A program made the position numbers and the translations under genes. From contig JAMJFZ010001815.1 in assembly GCA_026225945.1 (NCBI GenBank), positions 2,915,501 through 2,979,500 on the forward strand: DNA of 64,000 nucleotides. Reading direction: 5' to 3'. Shown piece by piece: positions 21,620 through 30,959 of this stretch. The notes below the pieces were generated by a model. It ran no database searches. It saw only the letters and a program-made list of their open reading frames with translations, and was not told where the DNA came from. The first letter of the stretch is position 1, and each line of letters opens with the position of its first letter. The stretch is from Cricetomys ansorgei (lineage: Eukaryota; Chordata; Mammalia; Rodentia; Nesomyidae).

Positions 21620-22470
21620 TTAAGCAGCCAATGAAAGCATCTTAGCAGAATGTCGAGGGGTAGGTGACAGTGGGCTCTTCATGTCTAACTGTCCCTCAAC
21701 AGGTTTCCTGCTCCTAGGGTTTTATCACGTGCTGTCTATATCAGAAAGTTGTGCTTCACCTTCATACCATGCGGTAAGCTGAACTTTAAGGAATGTATCA
21801 ACCTAAGAATCTTAGGTGCCCAAGCACTCTCACCTCCTCTACAGCATAAGCAGATTAAGTTGACTGTATTTTCAGCTGTTGCAGAAAGTAGGAAGTAAGG
21901 ACAAGGGCTTTGTGCTGCAGACAGGATGATCAACAGGTCCTGTCTGATGTCGTTAAGAATGATGGAGACAGTCTTCCATCTCTCTGCCTCTGCCACTAGC
22001 AGGTGTCAGCCTGACTGCGCAGGTCTGCCGGACAGAGCTTTCTGGCTGTGTCATTGGCAAAACCTACTGGGAGTCAGCAGCGCCAAGAATTCTGCAGCTT
22101 TGCAGTCCTACTAGCAGCTTTCTCGCCAGATGGCGGACGCTGGAGCTAGTCCTTTCTCCGTCCCTGCATGCTGGAGTCCTCTCCCTGCGACAGGACACTC
22201 CTTCACAGTGCTTTTCAAGGAAATAGCTCTGCTTAGCGGTCACTCCGTGAGTCTGGGGAGTTCAGAGGTTGACTTCAGGTGAGGGCCTGCTCCTCACAGG
22301 GGTACCCTGCTCAATGATAAAGGTTCATCGCGTAAGAGCACAGCACCACCGCTGAGAAAGTTTTGCCAAGAGTGTCCTCATGAGGATCACTCCACAACAC
22401 TCACACGCTCATCTGATCCCAAATGTTCATTGCATAGACTTCTAGGCATTGTTGTCTACATTTAAGCCAC
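21620..22470. other. Unique sequence, no gene recognised
   Basis: A near-match to a CTCF core (12 of 14 positions) occurs at about 22124-22137 ('cgccagatggcgga'). Otherwise there is no recognised feature. Confidence 0.4.
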
Positions 22471-22473
22471 ATG

Positions 22474-22748
22474 GGTTGCTGCTGTGTGTGCACGTGGATG
22501 TACGCGTGTGCACGTTTGTGTGAAGACACTCTGAGGTTGTCCCTCAAGAGCCATCCACCTTGTTTTGGGAAACAAAGCCTCTCACTGGAACCCGAGGCTT
22601 GGCAGTTAGGTTAGGTTGGCTGTCTCTGTCCCTCAGCTCTAGGATCGCCAGTGCATATCAACATGCCTGGGTTTTGTACATGGGTTCTGGGGTTTAAATT
22701 CTTGTCCTAAAGTCTAAGGCAAGTGCTTCACCAACGCTGTCCACCTAC
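22474..22748 (-). repeat. B4-like composite SINE
   Basis: Minus-orientation pattern: 'tgtgtgcacgtggatgtacg' (CA/TG tail), 'gtccctcaagagccatccac', 'cttgttttgggaaacaaagc', 'ctctcactggaacccgaggc', then 'gtacatgggttctggggttt' and 'aaggcaagtgcttcaccaac'. This matches, from memory, the B4-type composite SINE of rodents. The subfamily is uncertain. Confidence 0.55.
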
Positions 22749-22749
22749 T

Positions 22750-23000
22750 GTCTGCCTGCTGCCTTCACCACTTTCTAAAAGCTCAGTTCTTCAGATTAAC
22801 GTGGAGACGTACGTAAGGAAAAGCCATCTCCCATCCTTAGTATCCCAAGAAATTAAAACAAAGATGACAAGCTCTGTATAACTTTAGATTCTACTTGAAT
22901 TGATACCATATCCATTTGTTTAAAACGTCTGTAGCAAACCTCTTTAAACTCTCCCTTCTGCCTATGGTGGTAAAGAAGGTGGAGATAAAATAAGTGTATC
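22750..23000. other. Unique sequence
   Basis: No recognised repeat. The 3' part of a 198-codon minus frame (22853-23449) crosses this stretch. Confidence 0.4.
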
Positions 23001-23360
23001 TCAGGACACGACCACCAGATGGCGCCTGCGAATGCGGTGGGATGACCAGAAGGGAAAGCGCTAGGGATAGAAATGGGGGGAGGAACGACACCCCGGTTTC
23101 CTGGGGCGCGAGGGTGTGAGGACCACAGTCTCGAGGGAGCCCTATCTATAAGCCTTTTGTTTTGAGAAATGACCAGCATAAGAAGCCCAACAGAGGCGAG
23201 AGGAAGGAGATGGACGCTAAGAGCGGTGTGCCGGCTGGGCTGCGACGGGCGGGGCGGCGGATGCTCGGAAGCACCCAGAGCAGGACTCCATCTGGAGCCA
23301 TGATCCCCGAATCTCACGGGTGTTTCTCGAGGAAGGAGGGCTGAGAGGGGCCGCTGTGCA
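23001..23360. promoter_or_regulatory. CpG-rich block (small CpG-island-like)
   Basis: By hand count about 24 CpG dinucleotides lie in 360 bp, densest at 23214-23270 ('gacgggcggggcggcgg'). The flanks and the rest of the window have only scattered CpGs. The block is unique sequence without a recognised SINE or LTR. It holds a GC-box-like 'gggcggggc' on the plus strand and a CTCF core at its left edge. It could be a promoter or enhancer of an unseen transcript, but no TATA box or linked exon was identified. Confidence 0.45.
23012..23025 (+). promoter_or_regulatory. CTCF core motif
   Basis: CCACCAGATGGCGC matches the established CTCF core CCASYAGRKGGCRS at all 14 positions. It lies in unique sequence at the edge of the CpG-rich block rather than in a B2 SINE, a common source of rodent CTCF sites. 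Confidence 0.55.
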
Positions 23361-25045
23361 ATACAGACAAGTGACTCGGAAGGAAAACTTACGGAAAGGT
23401 GACTGGAAATCAAGTCCACAGGCAGCCTCTCCCTAGTATTTAGGCACATGAGCTACAAAGCGTCCAACCTGTGAGCGGAGGCACTTGGTTCAGCAGGACC
23501 TTCCAGGGACGAGGAAGGCCCCCCCCAAAAAACCAAACATGCCAACGCTGCAAGTGAAGGGGAGACCCTCTTCTCGCCTGGCTGCATCTGAATTAGAAAA
23601 GCCTCTGACAGCCCAGGAGCGCTCTGCGGTCCCAGCTCCATGTCCTCTGCTGGGAACTTCAGCCGAATTCTGGGCAGCAAATTACCAGGCGAGGAGGCAC
23701 ACAGTAGGCACCCACAGCTCCTCACACTCAGTTTCAACCCACTCGGTGTCTACACGGAGCCTGCGTGGGCCTTTTCTCTCCTCGTTCTTCCTTACATAAT
23801 CCAACCACACAGGCTGACACCGGTGGTGTTCCTGCAGACGGTTCCACACGCACCATCTCGGAGACGACAGAATTTGGCTGCTGGCTTGCTGTAGTCAAAT
23901 CTGAAGTTACGATTTAGAAGTTGCAGCAAACAAAAAAGTTTAATAACAAATGGCGTTCTCTGTGTGAGACTAATTCCTGATTCTGGCTGGTTAGCTTGTT
24001 CTTGGGGTCCCTTTTCCGTGCTGACCACACTGGTGTGAGCTGGATTCCACCTGTACGGATGCTCCTCTCCCGGCTTCCGTGAATGTCATCTATTTTACCT
24101 GTGGGCTGTTGTGTGCTATAAGCTAAGGTTTCAAGGGCACCCTGCAGACATGGGATCCCAGCTGTAATTTATTATGAAGAATAAGCTGTTGACAAGTGAT
24201 TCCAATACAAAGTTTCTCCTCAGTGTTGTGCTTATGGTGTGGTTTTACTCATTTTCCACGATACTTTTAAAACTTTGTCCATACACACAGCACAAAAGGC
24301 TCCATTCTGGGCTAGCCCCTGACTCGAAATGTCTGGGCTCCAATTTTCTTGTCTCCTGGTCAGTGTTCTTTCCTTATACATATTCTGGGAACCATGATCA
24401 AAGACCACCTTGAAACAGCCAAAAACAAAGCCAGAAATTAGAGTTAAGAGGTAAAACCATGAACTGTGGTAAAAAAGAAAGCCTCAAAGTAGGGCTAAGC
24501 AGCTTCGCCAAAAGAGGTAGAAATGATACCACTAGGGCTTGGGCAGGGTTTGTCTCCCCAAGGGTTCATGGCTATGGGCTTGATCTCCAGTGTGGTGATA
24601 GTGAGAAGTTGTAGAACCGTTAAAAACCGAGGCCCTGATAGGCCATGGGCCCTAGGGTAAAACCTGCTACTGTTATTCTGCCAAATGAACACAGCAATAT
24701 AATAACGCCTAATGACATATTGCTATAACCACAGATCACTTTCCCCCTCCTTCTTCATCAAATATGCTTTTTGAGATAGTTGATAATTAAAACGGAGACC
24801 CACAACTTGACAATGTACAGACAATGATAGTCTTTGGATCATTTCGCCTTAAATGGGATGTCTTCATCAACCCCTCCCCACCCCGCAAGGCTCAGGATGT
24901 AGCCAATAGTGACTGTGTCGGTCTGCAAAGAAGACAAGGAGATACTTTCATATGTGCAAACCCTTCCAGACCTTAGCAGTAGGAACCACCTGTCACGGTA
25001 AGTGCCATTCTGGACGATGGAACCCTACTTGTCTGATCTCAGGGT
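23361..25045. other. Unique sequence, no gene recognised
   Basis: Short overlapping frames occur on both strands around 23453-23894 and share no recognisable domain. A donor-like 'cacggtaagt' is at about 24995, without partner signals. No repeat recognised. Confidence 0.4.
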
Positions 25046-25048
25046 TTT

Positions 25049-25069
25049 TTGTTGTTGTTGTTGTTGTTC
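25049..25069. repeat. (TTG)n microsatellite
   Basis: Six to seven TTG units preceded by a T-run. Confidence 0.85.
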
Positions 25070-25160
25070 TAACACAGAAGCTCCTCAGGTGTTACAAAAA
25101 CTCTTCCCTGTCATCCAACAGCCTGTTTGCATAATGAAGAAAACCTGTAGCTTAGTCTCA

Positions 25161-25285
25161 TCCCACAGTCCTTCAGCAGCTATGTCACCTTTATGGTGGG
25201 GGAGCTTGAGGCCCAAGAGGATCCCACAATCCTTTAACAACTGAGCTATGTTACCTTTATGGTGGGAGAGCTTAAGGCATAAGGG
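25161..25285. repeat. Two-copy tandem duplication, ~61 bp
   Basis: Copies 25161-25221 and 25222-25285 share 'tcccaca-tcctt', 'ctatgt-acctttatggtggg' and 'agctt-agg'. They have accumulated substitutions and a small indel, so the duplication is not recent. Confidence 0.75.
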
Positions 25286-25489
25286 GAGTGCTCTCTCTTC
25301 GTTGCCAGAGACTGTGGGAGAGGAACTACAAGAATTCTTCCACAACTGTGCTCCTCCACAGTGGCTCTGCCAGAGAGTTCATGAAAAAGCAAACATCTTC
25401 TACTTCAAGCCAACACCTGCAGATAGTGCCAAGGCTTAGGCAGCCCTTCCCCCAACAATGCACAAAACAGTTATTGTAGACATAACTAG

Positions 25490-26035
25490 AAATAAACCTC
25501 ACCAACATGGGGATCTATGCCAAAGAGGAGGCAGAAAGATTGTAGGAGCCATAGGTAAATGATCCCCAGGAAACAGAGTTTTGCAGACACAGTAGGGATC
25601 ACACACGTATGAACTCACAGATGCTGCATGCAATATGCACAAGATCTGCACAACTCAAGCTAGACAAAATCCCAAGATAGAGAAGAGGAAGCTGCACAAA
25701 GTACTACCCTAGCCAGGAAGCTATTTGCAACTAGTACCCGGTAGGAAAGGAAAAATCAGTTTTCTCCAATGGAGTTCTACTGGCTGTATTAACCATACTC
25801 CGGAGCAGACCCCATGCTCAGGAGTAGTTGGCCAATGGAAATCAGACTCCATGTTTATTTGTTTGGTCTGTGCTTCCCCCTCCCCGTTCTGTTTTGTTTG
25901 GGGCTTTGGGGAGGGGGTTGTTTAAGAGAGAGAAGGCACACAGAAGTCGGCTGGGTAGAGAGATGGGAGAGGATCTGGGAGGAACTGGGGGAAGAGAAAG
26001 AATATAATCAAAATACTGTATAAAATTCTCAAAAG
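25490..26035 (+). mobile_element. LINE-1 3' UTR, plus strand (Lx-like)
   Basis: Collinear with old rodent L1 3' UTR: 'gaggcagaaagattgtagga', 'ccaggaaacagagttttgca', 'caagctagacaaaatcccaa', 'aaaatcagttttctccaatg', a G-rich stretch with 'gggaggaactgggggaa', ending 'atcaaaatactgtataaaat'. ORF2 is not present upstream, so the copy is strongly 5'-truncated. The opposite orientation to the 17-21 kb L1 shows an independent insertion. Confidence 0.8.
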
Positions 26036-26039
26036 CAAT

Positions 26040-26530
26040 TTGTGAAGATCTGAAGAAGCGACTGGGTTATCAAGGACACTGCCCTGGGAAGGGACTGATG
26101 TTATTGTCATGGGGGCACTGTTGGTTCTTAAGAGAGGATTACTATGGTAAGGTGAGCCCAGATTTGCCCCCCTTGGCTTCCTGTCTCAGTGTGTTTCTCT
26201 TCCTTGATTCACTTGCCTTCTCCATGGTGCCTCGATACAACACAGACCTGGCTGGTTAATTTTCAACATCCAAGACTGTTCTACCTGGAGTGTGGCTGGC
26301 TTCCCCTGGCCCCATCTGACATGCTTGAATATTTCAACCACGGTGCTCCTGAAAGGAGTGCTGAACTCAACACTGGTTGAGGTTCCCACCTGGACTTCCC
26401 ACTATGTTTGTTCAAGTCCTTTGGATTCTATGGGACTCGGTTTCCCACAATCCAGTGGAGTGAGAGGCTGATTCTGAATCTTTTCTGTACTCTACAATTG
26501 TCTGGAGGGTTTTGTAACAATTAAGCCCAA
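26040..26530. other. Unique sequence, no gene recognised
   Basis: No repeat or coding signature recognised. Confidence 0.4.
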
Positions 26531-26620
26531 CGCTCTCAATGTGGGGCTTACATCGATGAACCTAGGACCTCATACATGCTAAGTACATGGTGTACGAGCA
26601 AGCCATGCCTCCTGCCTCTA
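26531..26620 (-). repeat. ID-like SINE fragment
   Basis: 'gctctcaatgtggggcttac', 'gatgaacctaggacctcata', 'catgctaagtacatggtgta' resembles the reverse complement of an ID/B4 head ('...gaacctaggacctcatgcatgctaggcaagtgct'). Diverged. Confidence 0.5.
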
Positions 26621-26645
26621 AAGCCCTAGTTTTCTAGTGGTCAAC

Positions 26646-27150
26646 TGTTGGAGTTGAAAGGATCCCAACGTCAGGAGAGAAAGACAGACATTGGCTCTCT
26701 TACAGAGACGTGTATTCCAGCCTTTGGAAAATCTCATGACCCTATAAAGTGGTAGTTCCTGGCATACTGGTGGAGCCCCAAACATGGGAAAACCCCTGCA
26801 GAGGCATGCTTCCACTTCCTCTGTCTTTGCGGATACCTTGTTCACCAGCATCGGCTGTACGGATAGGCTAGAGTCTTCACATACAAGCCTGTAGATGACT
26901 GGACCTTCACTGACCCTACCCCTTCCTCTCCGATTAACAAGCTTTAGGTAGACTGATTAAAATGTCCAGTAAGCATAGACCAATGCTATTGGACTTCTCC
27001 CTTGTGTACCACCCTACTTTCTCCATAAAAACCTGTTTCCCTCCAGAATAAACGGATTTGCACACGAGGCATTAATCTCCAGGCACCAAGGGCTAGTGAC
27101 TCTGTCCGCTACTCACTCCCTCAGAAACTCTGCACCCACAAAAAACCCAC
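26646..27150 (+). mobile_element. LTR-like element with readable promoter parts
   Basis: Likely an old ERV LTR of about 500 bp. CCAATGCTATTGG (26980-26992) carries CCAAT boxes in both orientations. About 30 bp further is a TATA-like 'ccataaaaacc' (27023-27033), then AATAAA at 27047-27052. The spacing is that of a U3/R junction. The element may start at TGTTGGAGTT (26648) and end at 'cccaca' near 27150. No matching target duplication was found, so the ends are provisional. Confidence 0.5.
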
Positions 27151-27255
27151 AACTAGAGAAAATCAAGAAAATGTGAAAGGCTCCATCTCTCATTAACAGC
27201 CGCTAGTCCTTAAGTTTACTTACTGTTCATCAGCTTAGCACACAACAGAACTCCC

Positions 27256-27361
27256 GGTATCTGCACACTGGATATGTTAGCACAGCCCCTGCTACATGCA
27301 CCCTGTGTGTGTTAGCACAGCCCTGGTATCTTCCCGTGTAAGGATGTATTAGCACAGCCTT
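27256..27361. repeat. Minisatellite, ~35-bp unit, 3 copies
   Basis: Units 27256-27290, 27291-27324 and 27325-27361 each end with 'gt-ttagcacagcc(c/t)' and begin with a 'gg/c tat/ac' block. The unit ends are conserved while the middles differ. Confidence 0.8.
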
Positions 27362-27820
27362 GGATACCTGGGAGATGCGCTACAGGTGTTTTCAATCCCT
27401 GTGGAGTCTCTGGCTGTGAGTGTACCTGACACTTGGATTCCACATCACATCTCAGGAGGAGGACGTTGGCAATGCTCACCAACTTCAGAGCACAATGGTG
27501 AGCCCAGAACATGGTGAAAGAAGCCTGCTGCAGGCTCTGTGCTCCCCCGTGGACCCCAGTTCTCATAGCACTGCCCAACACATGTCATCAGAATAGTCTC
27601 AGTCACTCCAAGCCAAGGAAATCACTTGGATCTCTGCCAGCCATCTGACAAGTGAAGATTCCACGTCCTGCTCTTCATGAGCTGATCTCAGCCCTGACAT
27701 TTGGATCCCCAAATTCCATCACTCTTTGAATACTAACGAGGCTATTCTACAGTAGACCTTGTGTTAACTCGATGGTCAAAGGCTTTTTAGAAAGAGAAGA
27801 TGCCGTTAAAACCCAATGTA
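27362..27820. other. Unique sequence, no gene recognised
   Basis: A minus frame (27312-27581) has no recognisable domain. No repeat recognised. Confidence 0.4.
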
Positions 27821-27887
27821 GGCTGGGTGCACCTTTAATCACAGCATCCAAGGGGCCAAAGGTGGTGGATCTCTTTGAATGTGAGCC
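27821..27887 (+). repeat. B1 SINE fragment
   Basis: 'aggctgggtgcacctttaat', 'cacagcatccaaggggccaa', 'aggtggtggatctctttgaa' is the 5' half of a B1 with a short deletion. The right half is lost. Confidence 0.7.
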
Positions 27888-27889
27888 CC

Positions 27890-29374
27890 CATCCCCACCC
27901 CTGTCCCACCCCATGGTACATGGTTCTGCAGCCCTTCAACTGCAGATGATTAACCTGCTTGGCTAGCTGACAGGCCTCCCCCAGGCAGGCACAGCAGGAA
28001 AGAAGACAGAACCGCAAGCAGGGGAGAGCCTGGACTCACTGGGAGAAATCCTGCTATAGCAATGGGTTGTGGGGTGGTGTCTGTAGAATAAGAAGGAGGT
28101 GTTTGTATTCGGAGCAGGGAACTTGTGACAAGCTTTCTGCTTGGTTTGTCCTTGGGAAAACGGTGTGGGACAGGTCCATTCCTTAAACAGCTTTGCTGCA
28201 GAAGGCAAGGGGGAACTCACGCTTAGTTCTCAGTTCTGTCCAAGGATCTTTGCGCCTTGTTCACAAAAGGTGTAATGAACTCTATTTCCACCAGAGGGCA
28301 GAGTTGACTTTCCTTTGGCGCTTTAGAAACTTTCAAAATCTCTGGATTTCTAGAGCAGCCCTTTTTCTCTTGTGCTCCCATCAGCTCAGTACATTTTGAG
28401 TAATGCCCCTTCACACTAGAATACAGCAGAATCAAAGGACTTCTTTGTTTCAAACTGTCGAAGGCAATCTAAAGGTTAGCTTAGCCCTAGTTTACCAACG
28501 GAACGCTGGATGTCTAAGGATAGCTGTGGTGGCTTCTACACTGAAAATTACCAGGTTTTTAAATCGAAAACAAGCATACTACCTATTGGCCTATCACTTT
28601 GGTAGCCTGTGAGGATATATAGTTTCCAAACTGATTTTTAATGCTATGTCCACTATTCTTAACAATTTAAGGGAAATAATTTAGACTCTTAAATTCAGTT
28701 CTTTTTCTTACTGGTTTGGGAAGTATTTTAGTGTTTTCTTTTTCAATTATTTCTTTTTTTATTGTTCTAAACAATGTTTTCTACCTATTCTTGACAATTT
28801 CACGCAGTGATGTAGTCTGATCGTGTGTACTCTGCTGTCATTCTCTGTTATTCTGTCTGGGGACTTCTTCCCAAACGGATTTAATCCTGGTGGCTTGCAT
28901 GGCCATGAATGCAGGGTCATTTAAGGGAAAAACAGTTTACCGTGGCTACCCCACTGAAGAAAATTACTCCCTTCCTCCAGCAGCCTTTAGCTGCCAATAG
29001 CTCCTGGAGGTGTGGGTTTAATAACTTTTTAAGCCATCATTCAAAATCCCGGGTTCATGGTACTTATTTCTGAGTCACTCCTCTCCCTCACCACCTTCCC
29101 TCCTCTTCCTCACGAAGGGTCTTTCGAGGACCCTTCCTTTCAAACAGTCTCCTTCCTATCTCATGTCTCACACACCCACTACCCTCCATCTCCCCTTCCA
29201 TTCTCCTTCTCCCAAAGACGTCTTCCCTTGTTGTGTCTACTCCACCCCCTCCGCCCCACACACACATACATCACATCAGCTTTCCATATATGAGAGTAAA
29301 GTGTGATGTGTTACCTGTTTTGTTTTGTTTTCACTCTGGCTGCTATTTTCTTGCCAGTGTTAGGGCTCCGTTTT
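27890..29374. other. Mostly unique sequence
   Basis: AT-rich in 28600-28830 and pyrimidine-rich in 29080-29260. No gene recognised. A CTCF core is annotated separately at 28288-28301. Confidence 0.4.
28288..28301 (+). promoter_or_regulatory. CTCF core motif
   Basis: CCACCAGAGGGCAG matches CCASYAGRKGGCRS at all 14 positions. It lies in unique sequence, in the same orientation as the core at 23012 and 5.3 kb away from it. In-vivo occupancy cannot be judged from sequence. Confidence 0.55.
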
Positions 29375-30125
29375 TCTTTACAGCTAAAAACCATCCATTT
29401 GTATCTATGTACTATACTTTCTGTTCCCATTTTTCCTGGATGGACATCCAGGCTGGTTCCATTCCTGGCTATATGACTAATGCCTCAGCACGCATCAGTG
29501 TGCAGTGTCTATGTGATATGCCAACTTTGGGTCCTTTGGGTGTGTTCCCAGGAGTGTGTGGCTGGGTTGTACCAAGGAGTACTTCTAGCATTTTGAAGAA
29601 CCTCCACATTGACTTCCGTAGTGGCTGAATACCTTTACATTGCCACCACCAACATCTGTTGCCCTTTGTTTGTTTGCTTGTTTGTTTTTTATGGCCGCCC
29701 TTCTTACTGGGGTAAGAGAAAATTTCAAAGCAGCTTCTTTAATTTGTATTTCCCTGATGACTACAGATGCTGAACACTTTTGAGGTATTTCCATGAGAAC
29801 CATCTATTCAACTTGTTAGCCTTTTTATTCATTAGGAGATTTGGGGTTTCTAGTGTTTAATTTGTGCAGTTTTTATGTATGTTAGATATTAATCCTTGGT
29901 CTCATATGTTGTTGGCAGAGGCTTGCCACATTCTGTAGACGGTTTCTTCATTCTAGTTGTTTTCTTTGCTGTACAGGAGCTCCTTCAGCTCTTGGGGTTG
30001 CTATTATACTATTAGGGTCCTTTTCAGAAAGCCCTTGCCTGTGCCTCTGTCTTGGAGTGTTTTCCTATAGCAGTTTCAAAGTTTTGTGTATTTTGAATTA
30101 AAACTTATTACTGTATTATTCTGGG
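29375..30125 (-). mobile_element. LINE-1 fragment, ORF2 3' region
   Basis: Minus-strand L1. On the plus strand: 'ggatggacatccaggctggt', 'gtgtgtggctgggttgtacc', 'cctccacattgacttccgta', 'atttgtatttccctgatgac', 'tgttagatattaatccttgg', 'tttctttgctgtacaggagc'. This is the classic antisense pattern of the ORF2 C-terminal region. It ends near the B3 remnant at 30130. Confidence 0.9.
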
Positions 30126-30129
30126 AGAC

Positions 30130-30183
30130 AGTGGACATAAGTGTGTTTTACCTGCAAGTATGTCTGTGCACCATGTGCATGCC
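30130..30183 (-). repeat. B3/B2 SINE, 3' piece (split)
   Basis: 'gtgttttacctgcaagtatg' and 'tctgtgcaccatgtgcatgc' is the reverse complement of the B3 tail side. It is one half of a B3 interrupted by the LTR at 30184-30801. The other half resumes at 30802. Confidence 0.85.
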
Positions 30184-30801
30184 TGTTGTTTTCTCTTTCT
30201 CTTGCTTCCCTCCCTGGAACATGGCTGAGCTATCAGCCACCAGCTCAGTCCCTGGGAAGGAAAGCACAGGGTGTGGGTCAATGCATCCTGGCAGTCCCAG
30301 ATCAGAGGACTAAGAGTCAATGAGAGTGAATCAGACTCCCCGGAGAGACGGTGAGAGGAGCATATCTCTCATTTATTAAAGCAGGGGTGGTTACATTTAT
30401 AGGGTACAGGCAGGGAAGGGTCTTTGTTACCCCTGGTTTGGTTCCATTGGTTAAGACAAGGATACTGGAATAGGCAAATTTGCATGTGGAGCTCAAGTCT
30501 AAGCATCAAGGTCTTACAAGGGCACCTTCTACGTAAGGTGCAGTCCCACAGGGAAAAGAGGAAGGTACCTTACGGTAAATGGACTCAGCCCTAGGCTTCT
30601 AGCTATAGTGCAGATAAACACCAACCAAACCACATTTCTCTGCTAATGACCTTTTGTGTAGCAGGCAATATTTAATATTTAGCTGGGATCTGGCCAGGTC
30701 TAAAAAGTGAGGAACACCCAAACTCATACTGCTCTCAGGATGAGAAAATCTGGGGTTCAAGGTGAGCTTCAACTCACTCTATGCTCTAGGACAGCCCTGC
30801 A
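30184..30801 (-). mobile_element. Solo LTR, ERVK-type, inside a B3 SINE
   Basis: A 618-bp element starting TGTTGTTTTC and ending GCCCTGCA on the plus strand, flanked by CATGCC at 30178-30183 and 30802-30807. The 6-bp duplication and TG...CA ends fit ERVK (betaretrovirus-like) LTRs. The polyadenylation signal is on the minus strand (TTTAATAAATG, about 30369-30380), giving minus orientation. 'ggtacag...tttataggg' upstream on that strand may be the core promoter. No internal viral sequence is present. Confidence 0.8.
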
Positions 30802-30955
30802 CATGCCTGGTACCTGTAGAGGCTAGTAGAGGGTATCAGATCCAGGGGACTGGACTTATGGATAGTTGTGGGCCACTGTGTGGGTGCTGAGAATAAAACC
30901 TGAGTTCTCTGGAAGAGCAGCCAGTGCTCTAAATCACAGAGCCATCTCTGTGACC
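30802..30955 (-). repeat. B3/B2 SINE, 5' piece (split)
   Basis: 'catgcctggtacctgtagag', 'gggtatcagatccaggggac', 'gtgtgggtgctgagaataaa', 'ctggaagagcagccagtgct', 'cagagccatctctgtgac'. This is the tRNA-like head side of the same B3 that starts at 30130. It shares CATGCC with the other half. Confidence 0.9.
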
Positions 30956-30959
30956 CCCT

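Noticed and set aside
22124..22137. Third CTCF core
   Set aside because: Matches only 12 of 14 core positions, with mismatches at invariant bases, so it was left as a note.
24985..25004. Exon donor 'cacggtaagt'
   Set aside because: A single donor-like match without acceptor, frame or polyadenylation partner is expected by chance.
26630..27165. Inverted flanks 'ttttctagt' and 'actagagaaaa' around the LTR-like element as transposon ends
   Set aside because: The match is short, imperfect and not at the probable LTR ends. Most likely coincidence.
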